A stretch of 55,542 bases of DNA from positions 1 to 55,542 of the forward strand of contig JAPPMC010000115.1 in assembly GCA_028819235.1 (NCBI GenBank). Reading direction: 5' to 3'. Below the pieces are notes generated by a model. That model worked only from the letters and a program-made list of their open reading frames with translations. It had not been told where the DNA came from and searched no databases. Below are positions 18,623 through 26,104 of this stretch, piece after piece. Both the position numbers and the translations under genes were made by a program. The first letter of the stretch is position 1; each line of letters opens with the position of its first letter. The stretch comes from Bryobacterales bacterium. Lineage in GTDB: Bacteria; Acidobacteriota; Terriglobia; Bryobacterales; UBA6623.

Positions 18623-20615
18623 CGGGTTGGCCCTCCAACTTCCGAATTGGCAGTTTCTTGCGCTTGCGCCGCTTGTTCGGGACGAGGGCGACCAGCGTTC
18701 CGGCTACCAAGAGGAAAGAGCCGATCCAGATCCAGTTCACCAGCGGGTTGATGTACACCTGGATTACTGGGTTGGCCCCATCGTTTGACTGGCCTGCATA
18801 GACCACGTATACATCCTCGCGCAGCTGGCTCCTGACGTCCACTCGGCTGGTCGGCTGGCTTGAGGCGTGGTAGAACCGGCGCTCCGGCAGCATCGTCTGC
18901 AGGAATTCACCCGCCCGCAGGACATCGATCGCAGCCACGGCCCGGAAGAAGTTGGGGCTGTCGCTCTCGGAGATGTTCTGCAGTTTGAACTCGTAGCGCC
19001 CCAGGCTCATGCTATCTCCGACTGTGAGCTCCTGCTGGTGCACGCGGTTGAAGGCCGCACCGGAGAAGCCGACGAACATGAGCACGATCGCCATGTGCAC
19101 CAAGTAGCCGCCGTAGCGCCGCGTGTTCCGGTGGGTCAGCTCCACCAGCGCGGCGGCCAGGTTTGTGGCCTGCTTCCGCTGAATCACCCGGCCTCCTCGG
19201 TAGAACTCCATCAGGACTGTTAGCGCCACAAACGTACACAGGCTAAAGCAAACCAGCGCGTAGAAGTGCCGCATGCCTGCCGCCAGCAGCAGCACGGCGC
19301 AAGCAATCGCCGCTATGCCGGGCCATTGGAAGTTGCGCCGCAGGCTCTCAACAGAAGTGCGCCGCCATGCGAACAGCGGCCCGACACCCGTGAGGAATAG
19401 GAGGAATAGGCCGATCGGTACGTTGACCTTGTTGAAGAAGGGGGCTCCGACGGTGACCTTGTCGCCAGTCAGGTACTCGCTAATGACCGGGAAGAGCGTT
19501 CCCCAAAGGACCGCGAAGCAGCTCGCCAGCAGAATCACGTTGTTGAATAGGAAGCTCGACTCGCGAGACACCACGGAGTCGAGTTCGGCCTCGCTTCGCA
19601 GGAAGTCTCGCCGGCTTGCGATCAGGTATGCCGTGATGCCGATCCCGATCGCCAAGTACCACACGAAGTAGCTTCCGATCTCGGATTGGGCAAAGGCGTG
19701 GACGGAGCTGACCAGGCCGCCGCGGGTCATCATCGTCCCGAAGATGCACAGGAAGAAAGTCGCCGAGATGAGGATGATGTTCCAAGCCTTCATCATCCCC
19801 TTCTTCTCCTGCATCATCACGGAGTGCAGAAATGCCGTGGCCGTCAGCCACGGCAGCAGGGAGGCGTTCTCGACCGGATCCCAGCCCCAGTAGCCGCCCC
19901 ACCCCAGCACGACGTAGGCCCAGCGGGCACCCAGAAGGATGCCGATCGCTTGGAACAGCCAAGTCACCATCGTCCACACGCGCGTGGTGTGGATCCAGCG
20001 CTCACCAGGCTGCCGGGTGATCAGCGAGGCCAGCGCGAAGGCGAAGGGGACCGTAAAGCCCACGTACCCGAGGTACAGCATGGGTGGGTGGATCGCCATC
20101 ATCGGGTGCTGCAACAGTGGGTTCAGCCCGCTTCCGTCCGGCACGGCCGTGATCTGCGGTCCGGACATGATCACTTGGAATGGGTTCGCCTTGAACGCGA
20201 CCAGGCCCAGGAAGAAAGCTTGGGTGGCAGCCATGGTGACGACCACGTACGAGATCATGCTCCGGTGCCGCGACCGCCCGGTGAAGACTGCCACGAAGGT
20301 GTAGGTCGCCGCGATCCAGCTCCAGAATAGGAGTGAGCCTTCTTGGCCCCCCCACCAGGCCGCGACCTTGTACAGCAGGTCCAGATCCGCGTTCGAGCGC
20401 GAAGCGACGTAGTTGAAGCTGAAGTTGTCAGTGAGGATCGCGTGCAGCAGGATGCCCGAGGCGACAGTGGTCATCAGCCACGCGCTCAGTACGCCCCGTT
20501 GGGCGCTGACTTCCAAGAAGGGGTTCGACCGCAGCTTGCCGGCGAGCGCCGCCACAGCAGAGTATGCCGACAGTAAGAACGCGAGCAGGACCGCGAGATA
20601 CCCTAGGCTCTCCAT
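18603..20615 (-). CDS. ccmF: Cytochrome c haem lyase subunit CcmF
   Basis: 670 aa with about fifteen membrane helices. The tryptophan-rich WWD haem-handling motif is clear (LGWGGYWGWDPVENASLL), preceded by KVAAWWGGQEGSLLFWSW and followed by the conserved MMTRGGLVSSVHAFAQS. CcmF with CcmH transfers haem from CcmE to apocytochromes on the outer face of the inner membrane. The start has GGAGGTGGG immediately upstream. ccmE lies 61 bp before it and ccmH overlaps its end, so the order is ccmE-ccmF-ccmH. No ccmC or ccmD is present in the cluster. Confidence 0.95.
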   Translation of the reverse strand: MESLGYLAVLLAFLLSAYSAVAALAGKLRSNPFLEVSAQRGVLSAWLMTTVASGILLHAILTDNFSFNYVASRSNADLDLLYKVAAWWGGQEGSLLFWSWIAATYTFVAVFTGRSRHRSMISYVVVTMAATQAFFLGLVAFKANPFQVIMSGPQITAVPDGSGLNPLLQHPMMAIHPPMLYLGYVGFTVPFAFALASLITRQPGERWIHTTRVWTMVTWLFQAIGILLGARWAYVVLGWGGYWGWDPVENASLLPWLTATAFLHSVMMQEKKGMMKAWNIILISATFFLCIFGTMMTRGGLVSSVHAFAQSEIGSYFVWYLAIGIGITAYLIASRRDFLRSEAELDSVVSRESSFLFNNVILLASCFAVLWGTLFPVISEYLTGDKVTVGAPFFNKVNVPIGLFLLFLTGVGPLFAWRRTSVESLRRNFQWPGIAAIACAVLLLAAGMRHFYALVCFSLCTFVALTVLMEFYRGGRVIQRKQATNLAAALVELTHRNTRRYGGYLVHMAIVLMFVGFSGAAFNRVHQQELTVGDSMSLGRYEFKLQNISESDSPNFFRAVAAIDVLRAGEFLQTMLPERRFYHASSQPTSRVDVRSQLREDVYVVYAGQSNDGANPVIQVYINPLVNWIWIGSFLLVAGTLVALVPNKRRKRKKLPIRKLEGQPVGAAGD

Positions 20616-20676
20616 CCCACCTCCAAGCCGGACCTTGGTGACGCGTCGGCAGTGCGGCTGGCCAATGCTCCGGGAA

Positions 20677-21129
20677 CTATTCGGCGATGCTCTCGGCCAC
20701 CGCCGAGTAGACCGGGGCAGCGCTGCCCTCGGGCACGGCTTCGTACTTGGAGGCGCACTTTGCCTGAATCTTCGACGCCTCGAACGTGCCGTCCGCCCTT
20801 AGGACTCCGTCGCACAGCGCCTGCGCCCGATCCCGGAAAGTGTCTGGCAGCGGGTCGGCGCCCGTGTAGATCACCTCCAGCACGTTTGGCGCAGGCATGC
20901 CCTCATCGTGCTGGTGCAGGGTGAACTCGACACTAGCTTCCTTTCGGACGATCGATCCGACTGCCACGTCTCCGCCCACGCGGATGCGCTTTGATCCGGG
21001 GTCTTCCATCGCTAGCAGTTCGTCCAGGGTGACATAGTACGTGGCACTCTCTTGCACCCCGCCGACTGCCATCCATGCCAGCGTCAGGACAATCGCGAGG
21101 GTGATGAGAACGAATTTCTTCTGCTTCAC
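20677..21129 (-). CDS. ccmE: Cysteine-type CcmE haem chaperone
   Basis: 150 aa, GTG start at 21129 with GGAGGG upstream. An N-terminal membrane anchor (FVLITLAIVLTLAWMAVGG) precedes an OB-fold (KRIRVGGDVAVGSI, VEFTLHQHDEG, VLEVIYTGADPLPDTFRD). In classical CcmE the haem is bound covalently by His in H-x3-Y. Here the motif is KCASKYE, so Cys125 replaces His while Tyr129 is kept. Such CxxxY CcmE variants are known from some archaea and Desulfovibrio. The gene heads the ccm operon, and a -10-like TATGAT lies at 21147-21152 on the minus strand. Confidence 0.92.
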   Translation of the reverse strand: MKQKKFVLITLAIVLTLAWMAVGGVQESATYYVTLDELLAMEDPGSKRIRVGGDVAVGSIVRKEASVEFTLHQHDEGMPAPNVLEVIYTGADPLPDTFRDRAQALCDGVLRADGTFEASKIQAKCASKYEAVPEGSAAPVYSAVAESIAE

Positions 21130-21659
21130 GATTCCCTCCGGCCCTAATCATAGCAGCCCGTCCAAGCCTCCAGATCGATTGGCCGATCGACACGCCACCG
21201 CTACAATTCAATTCGTCCTCTTCAGCAGGTGCGCTTCAGCCAAGACATATCCTGAATTGAGGGTTCGCACCAGACTTGGACAAAGCGGCTGTCAGGTGCG
21301 TGTCGCACTGCCAGACGATTCTGTTCTCCCTTGCGGACAACCTGAGCCATGGCGAGAGATGGGGCGTCCGTACGATCACGGCCAACTCGGGAACTTGTTC
21401 TCGGAGACTAGTACACAGACCCCTCGAAAACAGGAATGGGTCTAAGTCCCTAGAGGCATAGCGGCCTCCATTCCTAGCCTTGCTGCCCTGCCACGCCGTG
21501 CATCTGCCACGACGCAAGGATTTTCGACACTTGGACGACGATCCGGAACGAGTCGGCGCAGTGGCATCGCGTCAGGACACGATGACCGGTTGCGAAGCGG
21601 CAGAGATCGCAGCGTAGGCCGTGGGAGTGGAGCCACAGCTGCACCGAAAGCAGATCTGA
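21130..21659. other. Intergenic, left flank of the nested transposon region
   Basis: About 530 bp. The first 30 bp carry the ccmE ribosome site and -10-like hexamer. The rest shows only short open frames (for example 21236-21517 minus) with no family match. The missing left part of the older transposon would have lain here, but I cannot find its terminal repeat, so it appears deleted. Confidence 0.4.
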
Positions 21660-21860
21660 GGTCCAACCAACCTAGGCGGGCGGGCCACCTGTGTAGTGCC
21701 AGCGGGCCGTTGGACCAGCCTTCAATTCCGCGTCTCCAATATGAGCTACGAGTGGAGAGGGTTCCCGCACCCGGAGAAAGGCTGGCAGGCTGGCGCTACG
21801 AGGAGCCGACATATGAAGCGGCTGGTCGAGAGGGTAAGATCCATTACCCCAAGAACGCTG
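21660..21860 (+). pseudogene. Central fragment of a decayed DNA methyltransferase gene (older element)
   Basis: Plus-strand remnant of the same kind of methyltransferase as the one inside the transposon. It reads NMSYEWRGFPHPEKGW, then an 8-bp tandem duplication at 21780-21794 (GGCTGGCA repeated as GGCTGGCG) shifts the frame. The next frame continues GWRYEEPTYEAAGREGKIHYP and KNA. The fragment stops at the transposon edge. When the transposon and one copy of the 8-bp target duplication are removed, the frame joins the right-hand fragment at 25019 as KNADGSFDHSRRPQLKRYL, which is the expected continuous methyltransferase sequence. Everything upstream (DPPF motif region, start) is missing. Confidence 0.65.
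21853..21860. repeat. Target-site duplication, left copy
   Basis: GAACGCTG directly before the left inverted repeat. It matches AAATGCTG at 25019-25026 in 6 of 8 positions, both differences being transitions. Eight base pairs is the usual duplication length for IS1595-family elements. Confidence 0.6.
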
Positions 21861-21915
21861 GGGGAATATATCGAATAGTCACATTTTGGCCTTGACTCGG
21901 CGGGCCAGTCCTGCT
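21861..21915 (+). repeat. Left terminal inverted repeat
   Basis: Begins GGGGAATATATCG and runs to CCTGCT at 21915, where it overlaps the stop codon of the 58-aa cargo gene. It is identical to the reverse complement of 24964-25018 except at five positions. The run from 21867 to 21896 is a perfect 30-bp match. Confidence 0.9.
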
Positions 21916-22091
21916 CACTTCCGGCGCTTCTTCCGCCGCACGACGACCGGTCGGAAGAACGCCCGCCGGATCCTCTCCGGACTGGCCTCCGGCATGTCGA
22001 ACTTCTCCCGGACTTGCGCCATACTCGGCTGATAGGTGGTGTGCGGCAACTCGATCTCAAGTGGAGTCTGCTCGGTCTTCTTCTTGCTCAT
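21915..22091 (-). CDS. Small basic cargo protein (58 aa), unknown function
   Basis: ATG at 22091 overlaps the methyltransferase stop (ATGA), so translation is coupled. The 58-aa product begins MSKKKTEQTPLEIELPH, has a central FDMPEASPERIRRAFFRP and ends in the strongly basic VVVRRKKRRK. Its stop lies in the inner end of the left terminal repeat. A close homologue follows the decayed methyltransferase outside the element (25641 onward), so the pair methyltransferase plus small protein is an inherited unit. The basic tail suggests nucleic-acid contact, but no known fold is recognised; an accessory or specificity partner of the methyltransferase is a guess. Confidence 0.75.
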   Translation of the reverse strand: MSKKKTEQTPLEIELPHTTYQPSMAQVREKFDMPEASPERIRRAFFRPVVVRRKKRRK

Positions 22092-23536
22092 CGTCCGATT
22101 CCCTCCCTTCGCAGCTTGGCTACGAACGTGGCCTGATCCATCGTTCCCTTCATGGAGTTGCAGGCTCCGCACAGAAGTTGGAGGTTGTCCGGATGGTCCG
22201 TTCCTCCCTTGGCTCGGGCCGTGATGTGATCCACGGTGAGGTTGCGGAACGGGAAGTGATGGCCGCAGCCCGCCCAGTTCCCCTCTTGCTTGCCGTAGAG
22301 CGTGTGGCGGTGGGTCTGGTACGGCGGGAGCTTGCCCACATCAGTTCGCTTGGGAATGTCCGTGCGGACGATCGGGTTGAACCAATCGAACAGGTTGGTC
22401 TCGCGCACCATGCGGACCCGGACCAATTCAGCGGCCTTGGCGGAAAGGTCGATACCGACCCACTGCCGACCCTGCTTCTCGGCCGCAATGCATGTGGTGG
22501 CGCAACCACAGAACGGATCAAGCACCATGTCACCCTCGTTGGAACTCGCTTTGATGATTCGCTCCAATAGTGCAAGAGGCTTCTGCGTGGGATAGCCGGT
22601 GCGTTCTCTCGATTGGGAACTTACTGGCGGTGTATCCGCGATCAAGTCGCTCACATAGCGACCTGCAAGAGTTGACAGGTACTTCTTGTAGCGGGGCTTT
22701 CCGCCCTTCTTCTTCGGCCAGTAGATCAGTCCCGCCTCGTCGAGCGCCTTGCACTTGTCTAACTGGGTCAGGATTTCATAGTCATCCGGCAACCGTCGTT
22801 GAAGGTCGAGTGGAAATTTCTCCCGCACCGGCGGTGCCCACGCGCGTCCGGCTGCTGGCAGTACACCATTGAAGGGTTCATAGGCGGATGGGCCTCCAGC
22901 CTTTCCGCCCGTCAAGTTCTCGGCTTCCCATTTGCCGTGCTCGTCTTCCCGCCAGCCATCCCCATATCCCGGCTCGAATGCTTCGTACTGCTGGTTCCAT
23001 GTGCGCCTTCTGCTCCGCGAGTAGTACAGGAGGCGGTCGCAGTTCCATACATATCGCCTTGGGTTCAACCCCTTGCCGCGGGTGCGATGCCATGTGATCT
23101 CGTTGAGGAAGTTGGCTGCCCCGAACACTGCATCCATGAGTATTCGCAAGTAGGCGTTGGCGGTCGGATCGCAATGCACGTAAATGCTGCCGGTCGGTTT
23201 GAGAACCCGGCGCATCTCCAGCAGCCGGACGGCCATCATGACGAGGTAGGATTTCATGCCCTTGCCGTGAGCCAACCCGGCTGCATCGATGACGGCGGAC
23301 AGGTTCGGCTCTTGCTCCGCGATAATACCGATCCACGCCAAGTCCACGTCGCTCAGCGTCCACGTGTCCTTGAATGCGGCACCCGCAGCCTTGCTCCCTA
23401 TGGGAGCCGCGTAGTTGCGGTTCGAGTTGAAAGGCGGGTCCAAGTAGATCAGGTCCACGCACTCCGAGTTCATCCCCCGGAGCACGTCCAGGTTGTCCGC
23501 CGTCCAGATGGTCTGGTTGGCCCAGTTCGGCTTCAC
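22088..23536 (-). CDS. DNA methyltransferase (beta class, N6-adenine/N4-cytosine) fused to an HNH nuclease domain
   Basis: 482 aa, GTG start at 23536 overlapping the stop of the upstream gene. Motif IV (DLIYLDPPFNSNRNY, Asp33) comes before motif I (MVLDPFCGCATT, around Asp340), the order of beta-class amino-methyltransferases that modify N6 of adenine or N4 of cytosine. The region before motif I has the usual RERTGYPTQKPLALLERII. After the methyltransferase, residues about 415-478 form an HNH nuclease motif: CGHHF, LTVDHITARAKGG with His437, HPDNLQLLCGACN, then MKG. One polypeptide could therefore both modify and cut DNA. It is transposon cargo. A close decayed homologue with the same HNH tail lies at 25019-25640. 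Confidence 0.88.
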   Translation of the reverse strand: MKPNWANQTIWTADNLDVLRGMNSECVDLIYLDPPFNSNRNYAAPIGSKAAGAAFKDTWTLSDVDLAWIGIIAEQEPNLSAVIDAAGLAHGKGMKSYLVMMAVRLLEMRRVLKPTGSIYVHCDPTANAYLRILMDAVFGAANFLNEITWHRTRGKGLNPRRYVWNCDRLLYYSRSRRRTWNQQYEAFEPGYGDGWREDEHGKWEAENLTGGKAGGPSAYEPFNGVLPAAGRAWAPPVREKFPLDLQRRLPDDYEILTQLDKCKALDEAGLIYWPKKKGGKPRYKKYLSTLAGRYVSDLIADTPPVSSQSRERTGYPTQKPLALLERIIKASSNEGDMVLDPFCGCATTCIAAEKQGRQWVGIDLSAKAAELVRVRMVRETNLFDWFNPIVRTDIPKRTDVGKLPPYQTHRHTLYGKQEGNWAGCGHHFPFRNLTVDHITARAKGGTDHPDNLQLLCGACNSMKGTMDQATFVAKLRREGIGR

Positions 23537-23943
23537 CGTGCGCCAGTCAGCAGTTGCGGAAAGAACAGGTCCTCCAAGGCCCTGCGGATCACTTGCCAGC
23601 GCAGATACTCGCCGTCACCGCAGATCCGGTACCGGCATTCGCCGTCATCGTTCAACGTGAGCGTGAGTTCAAGTGGGTCGCACCCAAATCCGCGGTGGAC
23701 TGCAATCTTTCTCGTCGAGAGCTCAAACACGACAGGCTGGGACATGCCGGCAGAGTTCTCCACTGAAAAGACTTCTGTACTTGCTCTGCGAACCACAAAC
23801 CTTACCCGCCCATTGGTGGACGAGTTTCGTTCTTCAACCATCCGATCCACCTGTTTGCGGATGAGTCGAAACTCCAAGGCCATCGAGCACTCATGGCGAG
23901 CCTTGACCCAGTTGAAGGCGTGATCGTCCGCTGATGCCGACAT
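23533..23943 (-). CDS. Unknown 136-aa cargo protein between transposase and methyltransferase
   Basis: ATG at 23943 has TAGGAGG upstream, overlapping the transposase stop; its own TGA overlaps the GTG of the methyltransferase. The N-terminus is helical and charged (FNWVKARHECSMALEFRLI, KQVDRMVEERN). The rest is beta-rich (GRVRFVVRRASTEVFSVE, LELTLTLNDDGECRYRICG), ending in a short helix (EYLRWQVIRRALEDLFF). I recognise no family. Position and coupling say it is expressed with the methyltransferase-HNH protein, so it could be an accessory, an inhibitor, or a transposition helper. Confidence 0.7.
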   Translation of the reverse strand: MSASADDHAFNWVKARHECSMALEFRLIRKQVDRMVEERNSSTNGRVRFVVRRASTEVFSVENSAGMSQPVVFELSTRKIAVHRGFGCDPLELTLTLNDDGECRYRICGDGEYLRWQVIRRALEDLFFPQLLTGAR

Positions 23944-23956
23944 GGCCTCGTGCCTC

Positions 23957-24943
23957 CTAAGCGGCCCTCGGTTCCGAGGACAGCCCGTTGTCCGCTGTCG
24001 GCGCCCTGTAGGTGAGGTGCTTCCCTTCCATGTCCGCGTCCGCGACCACGCCGCCCATCTGCTCGACGGTATCGCGGTCTCGGACGTTGTGCCACCCGGA
24101 GGACTCCTGCACGTAGCGGTTCAGGTGCTTCAGGCTCATCTTGTGGTACGTGCCGTAGTGGCCGCGCCTGAGCATCGACCAGAATGACTCCACGCCGTTT
24201 GTTTGGACCTGCCCATGCACGTACTCCTTAACCGCGTCCTTGACGGCTTCGTGGGTACGCAGGAGCCCCTTGTACAAGGATGCCGCGTCCGTGTAGACCC
24301 TGGCATCGGGCTCGGTGTGATCGGTCACGAACTTCTGAAGAGTGTCCTGGTCGGTTGAATCGACCACCTTGGCCGCAACCTTGTTCGAGTCACCACCCTT
24401 GGCCCCAACCACAGCCGTCTTGCCGACCGATCCCCCGCCCGTAAGCTGCTTGCGCTTCAAGTTGGGCGTGTTCTTGCGCTTCCCGCCCAAATAGGTGTCG
24501 TCCACTCCGACCGGACCCGAGAACGGCTCCGCGCTGGTCTCGAAGACCTTGCGCAGCCGATGTAGCATGAACCACGCCGACTTCTGGGTGATGCCCAGTT
24601 CGCGATGCAGCTTCATGCTGGAGATGCTCTTGATGTTGGTCGAGAACAGGTAGATGCCAACGGCCCACACGCGGTACTTGAGGTTCGACCGCTCCATGAC
24701 CGTACCAGCCTTCAAGGAGAACATCCGCTTGTCCGGGCACTCGCGGCAGCGGTACATCATCGTCTTGTGCTTGATGTTCGACTGGACATTCTCCGTTCTG
24801 CAGTATGGGCACTTGGGCTTGCCGTCAGGCCAGCGCTGGCCCGCAAGCCACTTCTTGGCCGCGTCCTCGTCGCGGAACATGTCCGCCACTTCCAGCAGCG
24901 TCAGTCCCTTGCGGTGTGCCTTGCCCGCTGCCTTGAATGCCAT
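23957..24943 (-). CDS. IS1595-family (ISXO2-like) transposase
   Basis: 328 aa, ATG at 24943. An N-terminal helical part (LTLLEVADMFRDEDAAKKWL) leads to the zinc ribbon typical of the family: CPYCRTENV paired with YRCRECPDKRMFSLKAGT. The helical linker (SSMKLHRELGITQKSAWFML) precedes the DDE-type catalytic domain: VGVDDTYLGGKRKN with the first Asp, ARVYTDAASLYKG with the second, and NGVESFWSMLRRGHYGTYHK with the third acidic position. Length is normal and the frame is intact, so it may be active. It is first in the cargo operon and ends with RYVQESSGWHNVRDRD, the family's usual C-terminus. Confidence 0.92.
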   Translation of the reverse strand: MAFKAAGKAHRKGLTLLEVADMFRDEDAAKKWLAGQRWPDGKPKCPYCRTENVQSNIKHKTMMYRCRECPDKRMFSLKAGTVMERSNLKYRVWAVGIYLFSTNIKSISSMKLHRELGITQKSAWFMLHRLRKVFETSAEPFSGPVGVDDTYLGGKRKNTPNLKRKQLTGGGSVGKTAVVGAKGGDSNKVAAKVVDSTDQDTLQKFVTDHTEPDARVYTDAASLYKGLLRTHEAVKDAVKEYVHGQVQTNGVESFWSMLRRGHYGTYHKMSLKHLNRYVQESSGWHNVRDRDTVEQMGGVVADADMEGKHLTYRAPTADNGLSSEPRAA

Positions 24944-24958
24944 TCGCGATGTGACTAT

Positions 24959-24987
24959 AATATAGCAGGTCTGGCCTGCCGGGTCAA
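24959..24987 (-). promoter_or_regulatory. Transposon operon promoter, -35 inside the inverted repeat
   Basis: On the minus strand TTGACC (24982-24987) is followed after exactly 17 bp by TATATT (24959-24964), a near-consensus sigma-70 promoter. It lies just upstream of the transposase start at 24943. The -35 box belongs to the right terminal repeat, while most of the -10 lies just inside it. Confidence 0.65.
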
Positions 24988-25018
24988 GGCCAAAATGTGA
25001 CTATTCGATATAATCTCC
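24964..25018 (-). repeat. Right terminal inverted repeat
   Basis: Reads GGAGATTATATCG from the outer end (25018) inward on the minus strand and matches the left repeat in 50 of 55 positions. It supplies the -35 box of the transposase promoter. Confidence 0.9.
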
Positions 25019-25026
25019 AAATGCTG
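25019..25026. repeat. Target-site duplication, right copy
   Basis: AAATGCTG immediately outside the right repeat. It matches GAACGCTG at 21853-21860 in 6 of 8 positions. Joining the two flanks with one copy restores the methyltransferase reading frame. Confidence 0.6.
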
Positions 25027-25640
25027 ACGGCAGCTTCGATCATTCGAGGCGGCCTCAGCTCAAGCGCTACCTGAGGAAGCAGAAGGGGCCCATGCTGGGA
25101 GATGTGTGGACAGACATCAATCCGATCAACTCGCAGGCCAAGGAACGCACCGGCTACCCAACCCAGAAGCCGCTCGCCCTGCTTGACCGGATCATCCGTG
25201 CCAGCTCCAACGAAGGAGACATGCCTCTGGATCCGTTCTGCGGGTACGCGACCACCTGTGTCGCAGCCAAGAAGTTGGGCCGCAAGTGGGATAGAGCTTT
25301 GGAACTGGTCCGCGTGCGGATGCGGCGCGAGACCAACCTCTTCGACCGGTTTAACCCGATCGTCCGCACGGACATCCCGAGACGGTCCGACGTGGGCAAG
25401 CTGCCGCCGTACAAGACGCACCGCCACACGCTCTACGGGAGGTAGGAGGGGAACTATGCTGGCTGCGGCCATCACTTTCCGTTCCGCAACCGCACGGTGG
25501 ATCACATCGTTGCCCGGTCGAAGGCCGGGACGGACCACCCTGACAACTTGCAGGTGCTCTGCCCGGCCTGCAACTCGACCAAGGGGACGAGGGATCAGGC
25601 ACCGTTTGTGGCGCTGCTTAAGAGGCAGGGAATTCGGGGG
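25019..25640 (+). pseudogene. 3' fragment of the decayed methyltransferase-HNH gene (older element)
   Basis: The frame reads NADGSFDHSRRPQLKRYL, GPMLGDVWTDI, ERTGYPTQKPLALLDRII and DPFCGYATT, then VRTDIPRRSDVGKLPPYKTH and LYGR. This parallels the intact cargo gene but lacks six codons after the DPFCG motif (a GRKWDRALELV junction). A TAG at 25443-25445 stands where the intact gene has a sense codon. Beyond it the HNH tail continues in frame (TVDHIVARSKAGTDHPDNL, CPACNSTKG). The gene is broken by the transposon, by the nonsense codon and by the deletion. It shows that the methyltransferase-HNH fusion predates the young insertion. Confidence 0.75.
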
Positions 25641-25829
25641 ATGAGCAAGAAGTCGAAACTGGAGAAGGCAGAGCAAACTCCACTTGAAATCGAGTTGTCG
25701 CACACCACCTATCAGCGCGGCATGGCGGAAGTGCGGAAGGAGTTCGACATGCCCGCGGCCAGCCTGGAAAGAATCCAGCGAGCGTTCTTGTGGCCTGTTG
25801 TCGTGCGCCGGAATAATCGCAGGAAGCGA
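25641..25829 (+). pseudogene. Decayed homologue of the 58-aa cargo protein, stop codon lost
   Basis: Starts MSKKSKLEKAEQTPLEIEL and parallels the intact copy through RIQRAFLWPVVVRRNNRRK. Where the intact gene ends in TGA, this copy has CGA, so the frame runs through the terminal repeat and on to 26108. Upstream it is in the same frame as the HNH tail, so 25446-26108 is one artificial open frame. Confidence 0.65.
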
Positions 25830-25881
25830 GCAGACTTGCCCGCGACGTCAAGACCAACTGTGACCGTTCGATATGATCCCC
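25829..25881. repeat. Degenerate terminal repeat of the older element
   Basis: AGCAGACTTGCC, then GTCAAGACCAA and TTCGATATGATCCCC align with the right repeat of the young element (AGCAGGTCTGGCC, GTCAAGGCCAA, TTCGATATAATCTCC). It lies just after the decayed small gene, in the same relative place as in the young element. It therefore marks the right end of an older, related transposon whose left end is missing. Confidence 0.7.
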
Positions 25882-26104
25882 TTCACACACCTACGCTTCG
25901 GCAGAAAAGCCTCAACTGGATCGTCAACGATGGCAAATTGTCGGTCCTTCTGGCGTTTTCCAGCCGAACGGAGCGATTAGCGGCTGTCCAATGTCTGCGG
26001 TGCGCCAAGCAGCAAACCCAACGGTCTCCACGGGAACAAGTGGCATTCCGTCAAGACAGTGTACAGCAGATCGCCGAGTGTAGCCACGCCTCGGAGCGGA
26101 TGCC

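Larger units (their letters stand above)
21861..25018 (-). mobile_element. IS1595-family transposon with methyltransferase-HNH cargo
   Basis: A 3,158-bp element bounded by 55-bp inverted repeats (50 of 55 identical) and flanked by an imperfect 8-bp direct repeat. On the minus strand it holds one tight operon: transposase (24943-23957), unknown 136-aa protein, methyltransferase-HNH fusion, and a 58-aa basic protein. Successive cargo genes overlap by ATGA or GTGA. A promoter with its -35 inside the right repeat drives the operon. All genes are open and the repeats are nearly identical, so the element looks recent and possibly active. It is inserted in a decayed homologue of its own methyltransferase gene. 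Confidence 0.85.
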
